17,516 nucleotides of DNA from Candidatus Omnitrophota bacterium (GTDB lineage Bacteria; Verrucomicrobiota; Verrucomicrobiia; Limisphaerales; UBA1319), in assembly GCA_023473405.1 (NCBI GenBank), contig JAMCZD010000399.1, forward strand, positions 1-17,516. Direction: 5' to 3'. Each line of letters opens with the position of its first letter. The stretch's first letter is position 1. Position numbers and translations under genes: made by a program. Positions 1 through 6,562 of the stretch are shown one piece after another. The notes beneath the pieces were generated by a model. That model was given only the letters and a program-made list of their open reading frames with translations. It did no database searches and had not been told where the DNA came from.

Positions 1-23
1 GAGTGAAAGGGAGCGAAAAAGAG

Positions 24-87
24 ATTTAGGATTTGGGATTTAGGATTTGGGATTGGACAAGATGATTTGGGAATTGGGATTTTAGGG
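24..87 (+). repeat. G-rich heptad repeat block (ATTTAGG / ATTTGGG units)
   Basis: The 14-mer ATTTAGGATTTGGG occurs twice in perfect tandem at 24-37 and 38-51. Related ATTTGGGAATTGGGA-type units follow at 65-87. The unit length is seven bases with small changes between units. A 15-base stretch from 65 is repeated in inverted orientation at 288-318. The function is unknown; it resembles dispersed intergenic repeat debris. Confidence 0.7.
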
Positions 88-287
88 CGCTGGTGGAAAT
101 GGCAAGGAGTTCATTGGCAATAGGGTCAGTATCAAGTATTGACTCTGCTGAAATACCCATCCGGCAGGTCTAGCGTCCCTGAGACTCAAAACTTTTTGCA
201 ATCAGAACAACCAAGCGCACAACGCGACATGCAAACTCCGGGGTCCTCCTCTCCAACTCTCTCTTGTCCATTCATGTCTTTTTTAAA

Positions 288-318
288 TCCCAATTCCCAA
301 TTCCCAATTCCCAAATCC
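288..318 (-). repeat. Inverted copy of the heptad repeat (GGGAATT units)
   Basis: Read on the minus strand, this block is four GGGAATT-like heptads preceded by GGATTT and followed by GGGATTT. It starts with the same ATTTGGGAATTGGGA string found on the plus strand at 65, so the two blocks form an inverted repeat with about 200 bases between them. It sits directly after the permease stop codon and the 325-339 hairpin. Confidence 0.7.
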
Positions 319-324
319 GAGCTT

Positions 325-339
325 CGGGCCGGAGGCCCG
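325..339 (-). terminator. Possible terminator hairpin after the permease gene
   Basis: CGGGCC-TCC-GGCCCG (minus strand) gives a perfect 6 bp stem with a 3-base loop, starting two bases after the permease stop codon. It lacks the clean run of T that follows a textbook intrinsic terminator; the next bases are AAGCTCGGATTT. It may therefore only protect the 3' end, or the pairing may be chance. Confidence 0.35.
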
Positions 340-340
340 G

Positions 341-1915
341 CTAACTGGCAGACCGGAGGTCTACCCCACTCCCGCGCAGTTTCAGGAACGCGTAAGCTGG
401 CAGGCCCAGAAAGACGATGGCCAGGCCGGGCCAGGTGGTCATCGGACGATATATGAACAGCACCACCACTATCGTTGAGGCTCCGGCCAGGTAAAGGGCG
501 GGCACCCAGGGATAACCGAAGGCGCGGTAGGGGCGCTCGGCGTCTGGTCGAGTAAATCGCAAGCGAAACAGGCCCGCAATGGTCAAGATATAAAACAATA
601 AAGCCGCCGAGATCACGTAATCGAGCAAGTCGCTGTATAAATTGCCGTAGTGTCCGTTCCGATGGGTGCGCGGCAGCACCAGGAAGGCGGCCCAGATGCC
701 CTGCAAGGCCAATCCCCACGCCGGCACTTTGGCGCGGTTCAACCGGCCTGCCAGGCGGAAAAAAAGTCCGTCGCGCGACATGGCATAGGAGGCGCGCGCG
801 CCGGCTAATATCAGCCCGTTATTGCAGCCAAAGGTTGAAATCATGATCGCCACGGCCATCAGGGCCACCCCGAGGCCGGGGAACAGCTTATCGAGCATGG
901 CCGTGGCCACCCGGTCGTTGGAGGCGTGTTGAATGGAGTCGAGGGGCAAGGCGGCCAGGTAAGCCAGGTTCGCCAGCAAATAAAGCACGATCACTCCCCC
1001 GGCGCCCAGGGCCATCGCCAATGGCAAATTCCGACGCGGCCGGCGCACCTCGCCGGCAATAATGGTGACGTCATGCCATGCATCAGCCGAGAAGAGCGAG
1101 CCGGTCTGGGCTACGCACAAGGCAATGAAAAGGCCGATACCGGATAGCGCGGAAACTCCGTTGGCGACTGTCTGGGCGGGGCGAGCCTGCCAGAATGCGC
1201 CGAAGTTTTCTTTGATCGCCCCCGCATTCCAGCCCAGCGTCAGGCCGACAAGGATCATGGCCAACAAAGCGCCGGCTTTGGCGACGGTAAAAACGTTTTG
1301 CACCGTTTTGCCGTAATCGATTCCGCGCATGTTGGTGACGGTGAGCAAGGCGATCATCAGGACTGCCACAAGCTGAACAGTTGACAACGAGAACGCATAG
1401 CCTTCAGTCAGATGGACTGGTGGGATCAAATAGATATTCTCAGAGAGACTGGGAAAGATCACGCCGGCGAACCGGGCAAAGGCTACGGCCACGGCCGCAA
1501 TCGTGCCTGCCTGGATAACGAGGATTAAGGTCCAGCCGTACAAGAAGCCCCATAAGGGCGAAAAGGCCTCGCGCAGATACACATATTGGCCACCAGCCCG
1601 GGGCATCAAGGCGGCCAGTTCGCCGTATGACAGCGCTGCCGATAACGTCAGGACGCCTGTGATCAGCCACGCAACCAGCAGCCAGCCCGGGCTGCCAATC
1701 AAACGCGCCATGTCCGCCGATACCAAGAATATGCCGGAACCAATCATGGATCCAGCAACCACCATGGTGGCGTCGAACAAGCCGAGTCCGCGCTTGAACT
1801 CAACGTCCAAACCGGGCTCAGTCTTTGAAGCCGCGACTGGCGCGCAGTTGGCGGCGGAGGCCGAGGTGTCAGTCGCTAGATTGGGTTTACGTTCGGTCTT
1901 TCTGGCCATAATCAA
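341..1915 (-). CDS. APC-family amino acid permease
   Basis: This is a 524-residue inner-membrane secondary transporter of the amino acid-polyamine-organocation superfamily. About 39 hydrophilic residues precede the first segment, which carries the family motif GSMIGSGIF for binding the substrate amino and carboxyl groups. The next segments contain LSYGELAALMPRAGG, typical of TM2-TM3 and most like the LAT/cationic subgroups. About twelve hydrophobic segments follow, the usual number, so the protein looks full length. The start is taken as TTG at 1915 because GGAG lies 5 bases upstream. An ATG two codons later (1909) would have an 11-base gap to the same GGAG. The gene stands alone, divergent from the secreted phosphatase gene. 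The substrate cannot be read from sequence; import or exchange of a neutral or cationic amino acid is inference. Confidence 0.88.
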   Translation of the reverse strand: MIMARKTERKPNLATDTSASAANCAPVAASKTEPGLDVEFKRGLGLFDATMVVAGSMIGSGIFLVSADMARLIGSPGWLLVAWLITGVLTLSAALSYGELAALMPRAGGQYVYLREAFSPLWGFLYGWTLILVIQAGTIAAVAVAFARFAGVIFPSLSENIYLIPPVHLTEGYAFSLSTVQLVAVLMIALLTVTNMRGIDYGKTVQNVFTVAKAGALLAMILVGLTLGWNAGAIKENFGAFWQARPAQTVANGVSALSGIGLFIALCVAQTGSLFSADAWHDVTIIAGEVRRPRRNLPLAMALGAGGVIVLYLLANLAYLAALPLDSIQHASNDRVATAMLDKLFPGLGVALMAVAIMISTFGCNNGLILAGARASYAMSRDGLFFRLAGRLNRAKVPAWGLALQGIWAAFLVLPRTHRNGHYGNLYSDLLDYVISAALLFYILTIAGLFRLRFTRPDAERPYRAFGYPWVPALYLAGASTIVVVLFIYRPMTTWPGLAIVFLGLPAYAFLKLRGSGVDLRSAS

Positions 1916-1920
1916 TCGGA

Positions 1921-1924
1921 CTCC
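1921..1924 (-). promoter_or_regulatory. Ribosome binding site favouring a TTG start
   Basis: GGAG on the minus strand lies 5 bases before TTG at 1915 and 11 bases before ATG at 1909. This spacing favours the TTG as the initiation codon of the permease, although the two starts differ by only two residues. Confidence 0.5.
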
Positions 1925-2050
1925 AAGCCGGCCAGGACCTGAGCCAGTTGTTCGCCGGCAGACTTGGAAAATTGGTTTTCATATTGCGGCTGGATATTTG
2001 GGGTTCGCGGCGGAAACATCAAATCCAAATTGATCAAACGGGTTCGAAGA

Positions 2051-2078
2051 TTGACTCTGGGTAGTGTGCATTTAGACT
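2051..2078 (+). promoter_or_regulatory. Predicted sigma-70-type promoter of the phosphatase gene
   Basis: TTGACT (2051-2056, five of six consensus bases) is followed after 16 bases by TAGACT (2073-2078, four of six). Counting seven bases past the -10 box puts the transcription start at about 2085, the A of the ATG. No clear Shine-Dalgarno sequence lies before that ATG. Both facts fit a leaderless mRNA, but this is prediction only. Confidence 0.4.
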
Positions 2079-2084
2079 CCGAGC

Positions 2085-4970
2085 ATGGTGTTCAAATGGT
2101 GGCTCTGCTATTTCACCCTGGTGGTTTCTTCAGAGGCCGATGAAATCGCCTTGGTCAGAGTTGGCGATGTCTGGCGCCTCCACAAGGGAACCAACGACCC
2201 TCCCGCCGCGCTTAAGGCATGGACCGAACCGGGTTATGATGATCATGAGTGGAACATGGGCCCATCAGGTTTCGGTTTCGGTTACGACTCGCCCCCCAGT
2301 TACCTGGCCGATATGGCGTCGAACTATCTCTCGCTGTTTGCGCGCAAGACCTTTTTAGTCACGGACCCGGCGGAGGTAAAGTGGCTGACTCTGCGGCTGG
2401 ATTACCAGGATGGCTTTGTGGCTTACCTGAACGGTGTCGAGATCGCCCGGCGCGGCTTGCCTGGCGAGCCGTGGACTCCAGTGCCGTTTGACGCCATGGC
2501 CACCGAGCATGCCGCCGGCGCAGCCGAGGAGATCGATGTTACCGCTTACGTCCATCTGCTGGTCCCGGGTGAAAACGTCCTGGCTATTCAAGGACATCGC
2601 GCTTCATGGGACAGTTGCGCCTTTATCTTAACGCCGGAGCTGCGGGCGAATTTTACCCGCGGTCCTTTTCTTCAAAACGCCTCTACAAACCGGATTCAAA
2701 TAGTATGGAAAACGCCGGTTTGGGCCGATGCCACCGTGGAATATGGAACCAACCTGTCTTTCGAAAACCGCTGGGTTGACACCACACTTACCAACCTCCA
2801 CGTTGCTACCCTTACCAACCTCGGTCCGGACACGGCATATTACTATCGGGTTCATGATTCCGGCGGCGGGCAAACGGCTGTCTCGCCTGTCTTCAGCTTT
2901 CACACTTTCAAATCAAGCGGTCCGCTAAGCTTTGTCGTGGTCGGCGATACCGGTCTCGGCAGCCTCGCGCAGTACCAGGTCGCACGAGTGATGCAAACCG
3001 CGGCACCGGACTTGGTCCTTTTCGCGGGCGACATTGTTTATCCTTCGTTTACCGCGGGGCGGGTGGACTTGCGCTGTTTCAGTGTGTATCAGTCGCAGAT
3101 GCGGTATGCACCCTTCTTTTTCGCCCTGGGAAATCATGACAGGCACGCCAGCGCAACGGATTACTTTGACGCCTTCTACTTGCCCACTAACGAAGTTACC
3201 GGCACGGAGCAATTCTATTCCTTTGACCACGGGGACGCGCACTTTGTCATTCTCGACACCGATCTGCTGGCTGGGACTGATTACTCGATTGCCAGCCCGC
3301 AATATCGGTGGCTTGAAGCAGACTTAAGCGCGTCGAGCAAGCCTTGGAAGTTCCTGATTTTTCATAACCCGATGCGCTCCTCCGGGCCGCACCGATACGA
3401 TGATTACAACTACAACGGGATTCCGGACCAGGTCGAGTTACAGGACATTATTGGCCCTTTGGCCAGCCGATACGGGGTGCAAGTGATCTTCAACGGCCAT
3501 GATCACGTTTATGAGCGATTGAACCCAATTGGCGGGGTTCATGCCATCGTCACCGGTGGCGGTGGTGGGGTTTTGTACCCGCTCGGCGGCACACTCGATC
3601 CGTCCGACGCGCAGTTCTGGAGCAGGCATCATTGTGTAAAAGTTGATATCAACGGAGATACTGTCGAGCTGCAGGCGATCGATGCCAACGGGGTTGTGTT
3701 TGATTCAATGACTATCCAGCGAGCGCCGCCGCCCCGCCAGGTTTACCCGGCAGCCTGGAACTCGCCGGCGATTGCCTCGGGGCCGGCCGATGACGGTGAT
3801 GGCAATGTCTTCGGGCAGGCCTTTGATTTTTCCGGCGCTCCTATTTTCACTATGGCCGGCCAGTTTTCCAACCTTGGCCGGCTCTATGCAAACAATAATT
3901 CCAACACGCTATACCTTGGCTTGGAACAGGTCATGGTCCATTCGAGTAATAATGTGTTCCTCTTCATTGAATCGCCTGGCCTGCCTGGTGTGACCAACAT
4001 GTGGCCGGTAGGAAATGGTCGCGTCGACCCGGGCGGCCAGGGCGCCGATGGATTGGACTTTCTGGCGAACCTCTCTTTCGCTCACTTCACTCCGGCTATT
4101 GGATGCATTTTGGGGGACGAATTCGGCGATGGCGAATCTCGCAGCTTTCCGCGTCCCGAGCTAAACCTCAATATCGGCCAAGGCATTTTCTACCTGAATC
4201 CGCAGCTTGATTCGGTGCCGGGGGCATGCCTCCAACAATTCAATCGGTCGCCGCAGTCCGGTCCCGTTCATGGCGAGCAAAACGCAGATTATATCGAATT
4301 ATCGATTCCCTTCAGCAGTCTGGGCGGAGTCAAGCCGGGTGATCTGATCAAAATCGGGGCTATGGTCGGGGGGAATGAATTTGACACTCGGGTGGACCAC
4401 CAGACACGACAACCGGACACCAGCTTTGCCGGTTATTCACTGGTAGGCTCAGGCCAAGGCAATGTGGTTTTGGAGGGCTTGATCGTTCAGTTAGCCAGAG
4501 ACCCTGATCCGGACTCGGATTCCGACGGACTAACCGATTCTCAGGAAAGACACTACGGAACGAATCCGGATAGCCCTGACTCTGACGGTGACGGCCTGCT
4601 CGATGGTTTTGAAATCAAATATGGATTCAACCCACTGTCAGCCACCGGGTTTGACGGTGGTGATGGCGATCCCGACGGCGACGGGTTTTCCAACCTTGAA
4701 GAACAAGCCGCCGGCACCGATCCAACCGGGTACGAGTTCCGCCTGGCAATGGGGCTGTCACAAAGCAATCAAGTCAACCTGGTCTGGACCACAATGCGCG
4801 GGCGGAAATACCAAGTTGAGTATTCCGATGATCCCGACGCGGGTTTTGTTCCCCTGCCCGGCCAAGGCGTCCCGCTCCCGGCATTGTCACCTCTCGAATC
4901 CTGCATCGACGTCGTCCCATTGAATCTACCGCCTTCAACCCGGTTCTACCGCGTCCGTGTGTCGCCCTGA
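2085..4970 (+). CDS. Exported purple acid phosphatase-like metallophosphoesterase with calcium-binding repeats
   Basis: A 961-residue secreted, multidomain phosphoesterase. A short hydrophobic start (about 1-16) acts as signal peptide. Residues about 20-190 resemble a galactose-binding-like beta sandwich, and about 190-280 a purple acid phosphatase N-terminal fibronectin-like domain. The metallophosphoesterase core carries all five metal motifs: GDTG (D288), GDIVY (D316, Y319), GNHD (N350, H351), H427 in FLIFHNP, and GHDH (H472, H474). Y319 is the tyrosine that binds iron and gives purple acid phosphatases their colour. A beta-rich domain of unknown type follows, then Asp-rich thrombospondin type 3 repeats (about 805-880) expected to bind calcium, then a C-terminal module ending in RFYRVRV of a kind I associate with Verrucomicrobiota exported proteins. 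Phosphate release from organic phosphates outside the cell is the likely role; the exact substrate is unknown. Confidence 0.88.
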   Translation: MVFKWWLCYFTLVVSSEADEIALVRVGDVWRLHKGTNDPPAALKAWTEPGYDDHEWNMGPSGFGFGYDSPPSYLADMASNYLSLFARKTFLVTDPAEVKWLTLRLDYQDGFVAYLNGVEIARRGLPGEPWTPVPFDAMATEHAAGAAEEIDVTAYVHLLVPGENVLAIQGHRASWDSCAFILTPELRANFTRGPFLQNASTNRIQIVWKTPVWADATVEYGTNLSFENRWVDTTLTNLHVATLTNLGPDTAYYYRVHDSGGGQTAVSPVFSFHTFKSSGPLSFVVVGDTGLGSLAQYQVARVMQTAAPDLVLFAGDIVYPSFTAGRVDLRCFSVYQSQMRYAPFFFALGNHDRHASATDYFDAFYLPTNEVTGTEQFYSFDHGDAHFVILDTDLLAGTDYSIASPQYRWLEADLSASSKPWKFLIFHNPMRSSGPHRYDDYNYNGIPDQVELQDIIGPLASRYGVQVIFNGHDHVYERLNPIGGVHAIVTGGGGGVLYPLGGTLDPSDAQFWSRHHCVKVDINGDTVELQAIDANGVVFDSMTIQRAPPPRQVYPAAWNSPAIASGPADDGDGNVFGQAFDFSGAPIFTMAGQFSNLGRLYANNNSNTLYLGLEQVMVHSSNNVFLFIESPGLPGVTNMWPVGNGRVDPGGQGADGLDFLANLSFAHFTPAIGCILGDEFGDGESRSFPRPELNLNIGQGIFYLNPQLDSVPGACLQQFNRSPQSGPVHGEQNADYIELSIPFSSLGGVKPGDLIKIGAMVGGNEFDTRVDHQTRQPDTSFAGYSLVGSGQGNVVLEGLIVQLARDPDPDSDSDGLTDSQERHYGTNPDSPDSDGDGLLDGFEIKYGFNPLSATGFDGGDGDPDGDGFSNLEEQAAGTDPTGYEFRLAMGLSQSNQVNLVWTTMRGRKYQVEYSDDPDAGFVPLPGQGVPLPALSPLESCIDVVPLNLPPSTRFYRVRVSP

Positions 4971-4984
4971 CACGCGGATATTTC

Positions 4985-5006
4985 GCGCAAAGAACGCAAG
5001 GAAACG
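4985..5006. repeat. GCAAAGAACGCAAGG-type intergenic motif, copy 1
   Basis: The short gap between the convergent phosphatase and lipoprotein genes contains GCGCAAAGAACGCAAGGAAA. A related string lies in the gap at 12409-12427. Both follow a stop codon. Motifs of this type are common between genes in Verrucomicrobiota and related groups, from memory; the role is unknown. Confidence 0.4.
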
Positions 5007-5022
5007 ATTTCTCGCTCACCCT

Positions 5023-5598
5023 CTAAGGGAAAATATCGTATTCGTCGTCAAAGCCCATGTCGTTATCGGAAGGCCAGAAGAAGGGAACGTATTGGCGGAA
5101 GCCCCATTCGTAATAGCTGGGTGGGTGAACGTTGCTCCAGAGGTGAATTTGTTTGATAACGACGACCGGGTATGGGTAAAGCCGATGGTCCAGGGTTTTC
5201 TCCTCGGCGCCGTATATCAAGCCGGCAACCGTTATCTTGCGCCCGATACGGAAGATTTCCGGGTCAAGGAAAATTGCGCTTCGGGCGATGAATCGTCCCC
5301 GCGAGTAAACCACACCTTTGGGCCACTCCTCCTTGTTCAATGGCATTTCCAGGACGTAAAGGTCGGTTCGGTTCTGGTAATTCTCGACCTTGAGGATTCG
5401 TCCACCCCAAATGATCATGGAACCGACAAACGCCGTGGGCGACTCGAGCACCATCGGAAGAGTCAGGTTCTTGTTGGCTTCCTGGCGCAATTGTTTCGAT
5501 ATGGGATAGGTCGTGCAACCGGACGTCAAACCCAACGTCAAGCCCAGGACCACGATCCCACACACCTTAGATTGCATCATGATAGCGTTTTTGCACAT
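5023..5598 (-). CDS. Slp-family outer-membrane lipoprotein
   Basis: A 191-residue lipoprotein of the Slp/YeaY family, known in enterobacteria as outer-membrane lipoproteins induced by starvation or stationary phase; the molecular function is not settled. A hydrophobic signal (VCGIVVLGLTLGLTSGC) ends in a lipobox-like LTSGC, with Cys28 as the predicted lipidated residue. The body shows the family pattern: a P-x-x-FVGS segment near residue 55, a GGRIL-VEN strand pair, GRF-A--FLDPE, and a late I-LW segment. The tail is acidic. The frame begins inside the superoxide dismutase gene, overlapping it by 32 bases. Starts at 5580 or 5577 are also possible and would give a shorter n-region; no start has a convincing ribosome binding site. 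This suggests co-transcription and translational coupling with the dismutase. Confidence 0.8.
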   Translation of the reverse strand: MCKNAIMMQSKVCGIVVLGLTLGLTSGCTTYPISKQLRQEANKNLTLPMVLESPTAFVGSMIIWGGRILKVENYQNRTDLYVLEMPLNKEEWPKGVVYSRGRFIARSAIFLDPEIFRIGRKITVAGLIYGAEEKTLDHRLYPYPVVVIKQIHLWSNVHPPSYYEWGFRQYVPFFWPSDNDMGFDDEYDIFP

Positions 5599-6295
5599 CG
5601 TCCCAATTGATCACATGATAAAAAGCGGCAATATAATCGGCACGCCGGTTCTGGTGTTTCAGGTAATAGGCATGTTCCCATAGATCGATCCCCAAGAGCG
5701 GCGTGCGACCGGCAGTCAAAGGACTGTCCTGATTCGCTGTGGGCTCGAGACGCAGTTCTTTGCTGTCGCCGATGGTAAGCCACACCCAGCCACTGCCGAA
5801 AAGGGCGGAAGCTGCTTTCGTAAAGGCCGATTTAAACCCGGCGAAGCTGTCGAATTTCTTCTCCAGCGCCGTGGCAAGATCGCCTTGGGGCTCGCCTCCA
5901 CCGTGCGGGGACATCATCTGCCAGAACAAGGAATGATTGAGGTGCCCGCCCCCTTGGTTGCGAACGGCGGTTCGAATGTTCTCGGGGACACCGGCCAGGC
6001 TACGTATCAAATCCTCGATCGACTTATCGTCAAGGCCATCCCAGCCGGTCACCGCCTTGTTAAGGTTTGCCACATAAGCCGCGTGATGCTTGTCATGATG
6101 TATGCGCATCGTCTGCTCGTCGATGTAAGGTTCGAGGGCATCGTAGGCATAGGGCAGAGGCGGCAGGACAAACGGACCGGTGGGATCGGTATTGCCTGAA
6201 GCCGGCTGGGCGGCGGCTGCCGATGGTGGAATTCGCACTGTCAACGCCGCTGTCGAAATAGCGGCCATTTTAATTGCTTGCCGGCGAGTTATCAT
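5567..6295 (-). CDS. Tat-exported Mn-type superoxide dismutase
   Basis: A 242-residue Fe/Mn superoxide dismutase that converts superoxide to oxygen and hydrogen peroxide. The mature domain (about 41-242) is full length. The metal ligands are H66 (in RIHHDKHH), H121 (in HLNHSLFW), D204 and H208 (in GIDLWEHAYYL). Q189 in NQDSPL sits where Mn enzymes carry their active-site glutamine, so Mn is the likely metal. The first 30 residues are a twin-arginine signal: TRRQAIKM, a hydrophobic stretch, then SAAAA before the cleavage site. The folded, metal-loaded enzyme is thus likely exported to the periplasm. The start at 6295 is chosen because GAGGAG lies 7 bases upstream and because it begins the Tat signal; the frame is open to 6412 but those 39 codons add nothing recognisable. 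It is the first gene of a pair with the Slp lipoprotein. Confidence 0.93.
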   Translation of the reverse strand: MITRRQAIKMAAISTAALTVRIPPSAAAAQPASGNTDPTGPFVLPPLPYAYDALEPYIDEQTMRIHHDKHHAAYVANLNKAVTGWDGLDDKSIEDLIRSLAGVPENIRTAVRNQGGGHLNHSLFWQMMSPHGGGEPQGDLATALEKKFDSFAGFKSAFTKAASALFGSGWVWLTIGDSKELRLEPTANQDSPLTAGRTPLLGIDLWEHAYYLKHQNRRADYIAAFYHVINWDDVQKRYHDAI

Positions 6296-6302
6296 ATTGT
6301 GG

Positions 6303-6308
6303 CTCCTC
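6303..6308 (-). promoter_or_regulatory. Strong ribosome binding site of the superoxide dismutase gene
   Basis: GAGGAG on the minus strand lies 7 bases before the ATG at 6295. It settles the start at the twin-arginine signal rather than at an upstream codon of the same open frame. Confidence 0.75.
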
Positions 6309-6562
6309 TCATTTTTCGATGAACTTACCACAAGTTCGGATTTGCCGCCACTGAACGGCGGGATTGTTGGCGCCGTTGCCGGGGCACGGCCGCCAATCTT
6401 GACACCCTTCACATCTTCCCCATAATCAGAAAACTGTGCACAGGTTGAGCATTTGGACCGGTCCCGCCGGTTTCGGGAAGTTCAATTCCGTTTTTCCGGA
6501 CCGTTTGTCGGCAATCGACGGGTAAAACCGGGTATCGGACACCTTACGCATTTTTAAATTGC

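Larger units (their letters stand above)
1..340. other. Gene-free stretch with simple repeats
   Basis: No reading frame here looks like a real protein. A 105-codon frame at 139-456 has no recognisable composition and runs into the permease gene on the opposite strand. What is visible is a G-rich heptad repeat block near 24-87, a pyrimidine-rich run near 240-270, an inverted copy of the heptads at 288-318 and a small GC hairpin at 325-339. The region lies downstream of the permease stop codon. Confidence 0.6.

Noticed and set aside
24..87. CRISPR array or telomere-like repeat
   Set aside because: Repeat units are seven bases with no unique spacers, and there are no cas genes. The similarity to TTTAGGG telomere units is only in base composition.
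139..456. Plus-strand open frame of 105 codons near the left end
   Set aside because: Low-complexity composition, covers the heptad repeat block and runs into the permease gene on the opposite strand; no domain is recognisable.
6296..6412. Longer superoxide dismutase start at 6412
   Set aside because: The added 39 residues lack any conserved feature, and a strong ribosome binding site and twin-arginine signal mark the start at 6295.
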